From: Cephalopachus bancanus
Lineage: Eukaryota; Chordata; Mammalia; Primates; Tarsiidae
DNA: 64,000 nucleotides
NCBI GenBank assembly: GCA_027257055.1
Contig: JAPVLO010000233.1
Coordinates: forward strand, 1,302,001-1,366,000
Direction: 5' to 3'
Made by a program: the position numbers and the translations under genes. This document shows, one piece after another, positions 58,669 through 64,000 of this stretch. Below the pieces are notes generated by a model that searched no databases, was not told the DNA's origin, and worked only from the letters and a program-made list of their open reading frames with translations. Every line of letters begins with the position of its first letter. Position 1 is the stretch's first letter.

Positions 58669-61243
58669 AAAGTATAAAGAGAAGACTGAAATGGGAGATT
58701 TCGTAGTTACTAAAGATTTTCAAGAGTTATAGGTATTTGTTAATGATGGAAAGATTTCGAAGCCTATTTTTGCTGTAACATATTTGGATAGATGAAATAG
58801 TGCTGATTTTATGCAAAACAAACAAAAAATTCCCAAGATAATTGTTCAAGAAATTCACTGCAGAATCTGACTATGCTAGGTCTCTGGGAATAGATAATTC
58901 AATATATAACTTTTGTAATAAAATAATATCTGATTTTATAGCTTCTGGGTGCTCTAATGGAAAAAAAAATTGATTTGAAACTCCTAGTATTAAAATGATG
59001 ATACTCCAGAGGAAAAAATAAGCAGACCATATCTCATTAATGTTGCTACTTTGCAGTAGTTTGATTTCATCAGCATTTATTCCAAGACTTAGGTTAGTTG
59101 TAAGGCAAAGAATTTTTAAAATAATACTAAACCAAAGATGTTATCACAGAGGAAGATGTTGAAATCGCATGTAACGTGACCCTCATTCTTTCAATATATA
59201 TTTGAACAATTACTTTAATGACATTTACAAGCAGATATTTACATATGAGCATAAAAAATGCAAGCTTGTTCAAATACTTTCAAGAATATTGTGCTTCCAG
59301 TCTTTCAGACAAGGCAGTAAAATAATTTTTGTGTCAGAGTTTTTACATACTCTAAGTCAGTTTAAAAAAAAGTATTTTTCTAATGATCTGGTTACTAGTT
59401 GATTGTTCTCTTACATTGCTTAATTATAAAAAGTAATTCTTGATATTGTTTTCTTAATTGCCTCATTTTGTCTGTAAATTTTCTCAACAAACATTATTTT
59501 CAAATTCAAAATCTGAATTGACTAGGATGAACACATGGACAATTTTCTGTTTCATTTTCTAGCCTGGAGAAAATTATCTTTTTTATTTCCAAGATGAAGT
59601 CTAGGGAAAATGTTAATTGATTCCTTTTGGCAATACTTGAGAACTTGTAACAGTATCGTTCTAAAAACACAAGACAGAAAACTATTTTTTAAAAAAGAGT
59701 TGGAAAATATTAAAGCCCAATTTTCCATAATGACGTGTTATGAAAGAAGGACATGGAGAATTCAATATGTGGACAAGAAACAGGAACAAAGCAATCCATC
59801 AAACCAATGAGAAAGAGATCGTCAAAATACCATAGCACTCAAAAAGTGACAAGCAATAAGAATTTAAGGCATCACTGAAAAAAAAAGGAAAGAAAAGAGT
59901 GGATGCAAAATAGACCCGTGAAGAGGAAAATGGAAGAAATTAAGGAAATTAACAAATGACCGTTTTTAGCAGGTTGCAGCACTTAGGTAAGGAAAAGTAA
60001 CATGGAAAAGAAACCTATTCTTAAATCCTGATTGTATGAATTTTATAACTTATACCAGGTGTTGGGAAGGACCAATCAGCTAAAACTATTAAGGAGGAAA
60101 TTGCCTTCTTTCCTACAGGAAACATGGGTCATCCAATAAAAGAATTTGGTTCTATTTTGACATTGTGTTGATATTTGAGGTAATGTAGAAAAGCAGATCA
60201 AATTTGAGAAAAGAATCCCAGCCATCCCATTCTTGGGTGTTCTGGGTTTGGCCAAAAGTGTCTTGATATTGCTCTGTTTGGGTTTGGGTTTGGCAGAGTC
60301 AGATGTCTTGTGATCTCAGATCTATTTCTATGAACAGAAACATGTATGATTTTTCCAGCTTGCTCCCTTCATTTTAGATGGACTGAAATGGCCATGCTTC
60401 ATTTTGAGTGGATCTTACCTCACATTTTAAAACTCCTGGAGAGAAACATAAAACTGCATCTAAAAAACTGAAGCTATGTATGCAGACCACCCAGCCTCTC
60501 CTGACCGAGGTCTTGTCTTCTGGGTCTTCCCAGGTATGAAAGCAACATCCATTCACAATTTCAGAAAGTAGTCATCCACTTTTGTACTTTCTAACTTGCA
60601 GTGTGGCGGCCAAGACAAATTTTGAAGGAAATACATTTTTTCAGCTTCTGACATGAGAATATTAATGAAGTCTCGACCTCAGCGTCTGGCATGTGGGGAA
60701 TGAGGAAATTACACTTGGGAAAATTTGGAGAGATGGCCTGGTACCTAGGGGTTGAGCGGCTCCATAACACTCTAAGAGATTCTGCAAAACTGGAAAGCTG
60801 TGATGACTTTCCATCTACCCCACACCAAATCCAAGAGAAAGTTTCCAAATGAATCTCAACACTGCCTGGTTTCTGCTGAAACAAGATGGCTGCCCCACAA
60901 GGGTTGTTTTAACTCACAGGATTTTCAGCATAGCGAAAGAATTTTTCCCGTGACACTGAAGTTATAGAGAATGAGGGTGGCTGTTGACACGTCCTCTCAA
61001 AAGTCATCTCAAATCTTGTTCAAAGTGACCTTCGTCTTCTGTGCTCTTCCACACGATCTTGAGTTGGTAAGCATAATCCTGGCAACACTTAGCTAATTTA
61101 TCTCTGTTGTAGCCTCCTCATTTTAATCACCAAAGTGAGCCATCAGCCAACATTCTGCTTATGGTTATAAAACAGGAAGATAATAAAACAACCTCTCGAT
61201 GTTTAGTACATCATCACCTCAGTTTTATACTGCTGAATTCACT
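58669..61243. other. Largest stretch without a recognised repeat
   Basis: About 2.6 kb, AT-rich at first (58.7-60.0 kb) and more balanced from 60.0 to 61.1 kb. No domain-bearing frame: the longest are 97 codons (60591-60884, minus) and 66 codons. ACAAGATGGCTGCC near 60883 resembles a YY1 site, which may be chance. I cannot name a gene or element in it. Confidence 0.45.
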
Positions 61244-61257
61244 TAAAAAGATCTCTT

Positions 61258-61542
61258 TTTTAAATTATAAAGATGTGGGGTACAATTCAGGGTTAGGTAT
61301 ATAAATATTGATTATGCAGGTACCCTTGTTGATGCCCCTCCTTCCCCTAGCAGTTTCCCTCAATTACCAATCCCACCCCCGCTCCCATGACAGTTTCCCA
61401 CTACTGCCAATTCCTTTCTTACAGTATTATAATAATTGTTCAAGGTCCGCTTCTGAGTAAGAACATATGGTATTCTGTTCTTTGTTTCTGTGATAGATCA
61501 CTGAGTATGATAGACTCTAAATCCATCCAAGTTGCTGCGAAG
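61258..61542 (-). mobile_element. L1 3' end, 3' segment of a short 5'-inverted copy
   Basis: L1 3'UTR and the last part of ORF2 on the minus strand. Stops at GTTGCTGCGAAG (61542), where the next 20-odd bases are L1 in the opposite orientation. Target duplication TAAAAAGATcTCTT/TAAAAAGATtTCTT at 61244-61257 and 61563-61576. Confidence 0.85.
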
Positions 61543-61938
<396 letters not shown>

Positions 61939-62012
61939 TCAATGACTTGCATAACATCTATTCTACTCTGGTGTCTACTCATCTTAGATTTTTCAGAAGA
62001 GTTTCTGTTTCA

Positions 62013-62311
62013 TTTTATTTTATTTATTTTTTGAGTTGGGGTCTCACTCCACCACCCAGGCAGGAGTGCAGTGGCTCATGGCTCACCACAACCTTGAACA
62101 CCTGGGCTCAAATGATCGTCCAACCTCAGCCTCCTGAAAAGTTGGGACTACAGGCGCAAGCCACCAGACCTGGCTGATTTTTTAAATTTCTTTGCAGAGA
62201 CAAGGTCTTGCTCTGTGCCTAGGCTGGTCTCCCACTCCTGGATTCAAGCAATACTCTTGCCTCAACCTCCCAAAGTTCTGGAACTACAGGTGTGAGCCAC
62301 CATGGCTGGCC
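62013..62311 (-). mobile_element. AluJ-like SINE
   Basis: Older-type arms: GGCTCACCACAACCTTGAACACCTGG. No lineage-specific CCCAGCAGGTC motif. Confidence 0.85.
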
Positions 62312-63055
62312 AAGTATCCATTTTAAATTCTGGGTTCTTTTGTTGCCTTAAGACATTAGATGGAAAGTAGCACTCTCAAGATACTTCTTGGACCAAATGT
62401 ACCCACATATTGGTAATAGAAATATTTAGTATCGGCACTGATTTCTCACCAGTCTTCACAATTCGCTTTGCCTATATTGATCTAGGGCATCCCAGGGCAT
62501 CTGGTATCCTAGGCAACGATCTTTGAACCAAGCTTTTATCCTTGTAAAAATGGATGCAACTCAGCCATCTCTGTGAAGGATTCAAGGCAGTCCATTTCCA
62601 GAAAGAATCTCATCATTCAGCCAATCGCAAATATTCTCAGAGTTCAGAGGATGGTAAAAAATATCTTTTTCACTTTTCTCATTGGGTCACTTTTCAGACA
62701 TGCAGAGGCTACAAGTTGGCTTCCTTTCTTTTTCTACCTTCTGTCCTCATCCAGAACCTCCTTTGTCACTGACCCAAGTGTCTGAGCCCTAGGAAACCCA
62801 TCTTTTGAATCATCCAAAGAAAAGATGATGAGTTCTTGTCTTCACAGCAGAATCCTTTCAAGACAAAAAAACTCCTCAAGCAATAATATGGGTGCCTTAT
62901 TTTGCTAAAAAAACCCCTCCTGGGCAAGGTGAGGAGGGATAATAATAGAGGTGGTGAAGAGAACAGAAAAGTCCATTTATAATTCTGTCATGGTAGAATA
63001 ACAAGAATTTAGGGTGAAAAAAATTAAGCACAAAAATATCTAGTTTCTAGGAGAA
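62312..63055. other. Unassigned sequence
   Basis: Overlapping 70-72 codon frames at 62554-62785 show no domain. Nothing recognised. Confidence 0.45.
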
Positions 63056-63081
63056 TTTCTCTCTCTCTTTCTCTCTCTCTC

Positions 63082-63125
<44 letters not shown>
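63056..63125. repeat. (CT)n(CA)n compound microsatellite
   Basis: CT run at about 63060-63083, then about 19 CA units to 63122. Followed by palindromic ATATAGACATATGTGTATGTATGTCTATAT. Confidence 0.97.
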
Positions 63126-63127
<2 letters not shown>

Positions 63128-63219
63128 GACATATGTGTATGTATGTCTATATATGTCATGATGGTTTATGTTGACAGTGCCTTTTGAGATAATGGTGGTT
63201 AATATCATAGAGTGTTCTT

Positions 63220-63350
63220 TTTGTTCTGGCTACTAAGTGCTTTACCCAGATTATAATATTTAATCCTCAAAAAACCCCAAAGTAGATGTTATTGTTAACA
63301 ATACTGCAGATGGAGAAACAACCTTGAAAAAAGTCAGACCATGCCTTCTG
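63220..63350 (-). repeat. MIR SINE
   Basis: Plus strand AAGTGCTTTACCCAGATTATAATATTTAATCCTC, then GTAGATGTTATTGTTAACAATACTGCAGATGGAGAAAC, is a clear reversed MIR core. Confidence 0.7.
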
Positions 63351-64000
63351 ATTTGGGTATGAAAGATGACATGCACCATGTGCATTACAGTTATTTGAGT
63401 ATGGGAATAAATTCTTGATTAAACATTAAAAGGATCTGGAAATCAACAAGTTTTATGCCACTTCCCAACCTCCACCCACGTTCTATGTAGAACTTACAAC
63501 CATGACCTGGCACGTTGGGAACTCACAAATGTTTGTGAGACATGTGAAAATGGAGCAGGATTTCACATAGGTTAATGCAGGAATAGAACCACATTTTGGG
63601 AATTATAGCCAAGTGTTCATTGTTTGAGGTCATACATATAGTAACAAGTGAAATACAGCAATGACAGGAAACATATATTTTTTAAAAACCTTAGCCAGAA
63701 TCAAAAACAAGATAAACATTAACATCTTCCTGGACCAGAAATGGAACAGGGGTGCAAAATGGTGAGCTGGCTGAGACAGAAAGCCCCCCAGGCCCTGGGT
63801 CCTGAAGCAGGCAGTGCTACTAGGAGGTACTGTTTGGGGGATAAAGGGGACCAGAAGTTCTCCACCAAACCCAAGGGAGGAACCAGGCCTGCAACTTGAA
63901 GGTGGAGGGCTGAGGAGGGGCTCACCTCAATCACAAAAAGAGACTAAACAACAAAGAAAGGCAAATGCGGCGATGAAGCTATGGTATTTGGAGTGCTGAG
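63351..64000. other. Unassigned sequence, locally GC-rich at the right end
   Basis: 63720-63940 is richer in G and C (GGCCCTGGGTCCTGAAGCAGG, then GGAGGGCTGAGGAGGGG). Frames of 61-71 codons overlap on both strands; nothing recognised. It may resemble the start of another old L1 5'UTR but I cannot show this. Confidence 0.4.

Noticed and set aside
60883..60896. YY1 binding site marking a promoter
   Set aside because: A single motif match in 2.6 kb is expected by chance often enough; no CpG-rich promoter or transcript start evidence around it.

Overview
The window is a gene-poor stretch of primate nuclear DNA. I find no intact protein-coding gene, no spliced-gene structure, no tRNA or rRNA gene and no prokaryotic feature. 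Almost all long reading frames lie inside transposable elements. Primate origin is shown directly by roughly 40 insertions of 7SL-derived SINEs, nearly all dimeric Alu. Most of them are not the Alu of monkeys and apes. They share their own diagnostic bases: an ACTCCAACTC end before poly(A), a linker reading CTACAATAAATCAAAAAAT, and a right arm reading GCCCAGCAGGTCGAGG followed by a GTGGCCG/CGGCCAC inverted repeat. From memory of lemur, loris/galago and anthropoid Alu types, none fits, which leaves tarsier as the best guess (inference, moderate confidence).

Layout. 1-840: unidentified DNA, then a MER1-type hAT transposon. About 840-7350: a near full-length L1 (long GC-rich 5'UTR, ORF1, ORF2, 3'UTR, poly(A)), inactivated by stops and frameshifts. 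7.4-10.3 kb: unrecognised DNA, a 459-bp solo LTR with perfect 4-bp target duplication, and L2 and MER5-like fragments. 10.3-25.7 kb: SINEs, an old LTR, a mariner-type element inside an old L1, and two L1 3' ends, one with a classic 5' inversion. 25.7-33.3 kb: an older L1 that hosts a SINE, a second L1 3' end and an inverted templated insertion beside AT/CA microsatellites. 33.6-37 kb: an MLT1 LTR, a second copy of the same mariner-type element and a short polyadenylated retrocopy. 37.4-45.9 kb: old L1/HAL1-like sequence with a local duplication, another polyadenylated retrocopy, and an L1 3' end split by three SINEs. 46-58.7 kb: SINEs in older DNA, with a three-level nest (L2, then SINE, then a 1,154-bp gammaretrovirus-like solo LTR). 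58.7-61.2 kb: the longest stretch without a recognisable repeat. 61.2-64 kb: a short L1 with a tiny 5' inversion, SINEs, a MIR and unassigned sequence.

There is no operon-like or pathway logic. The connecting story is retrotransposition: L1 machinery explains the L1 copies, the SINEs and both retrocopies (poly(A) tails and target-site duplications of about 6-19 bp), while two retroviral LTRs and a mariner-type DNA transposon add older or parallel layers. Nested insertions give a relative chronology. Repeat family names come from remembered consensus sequences, not from a database search.
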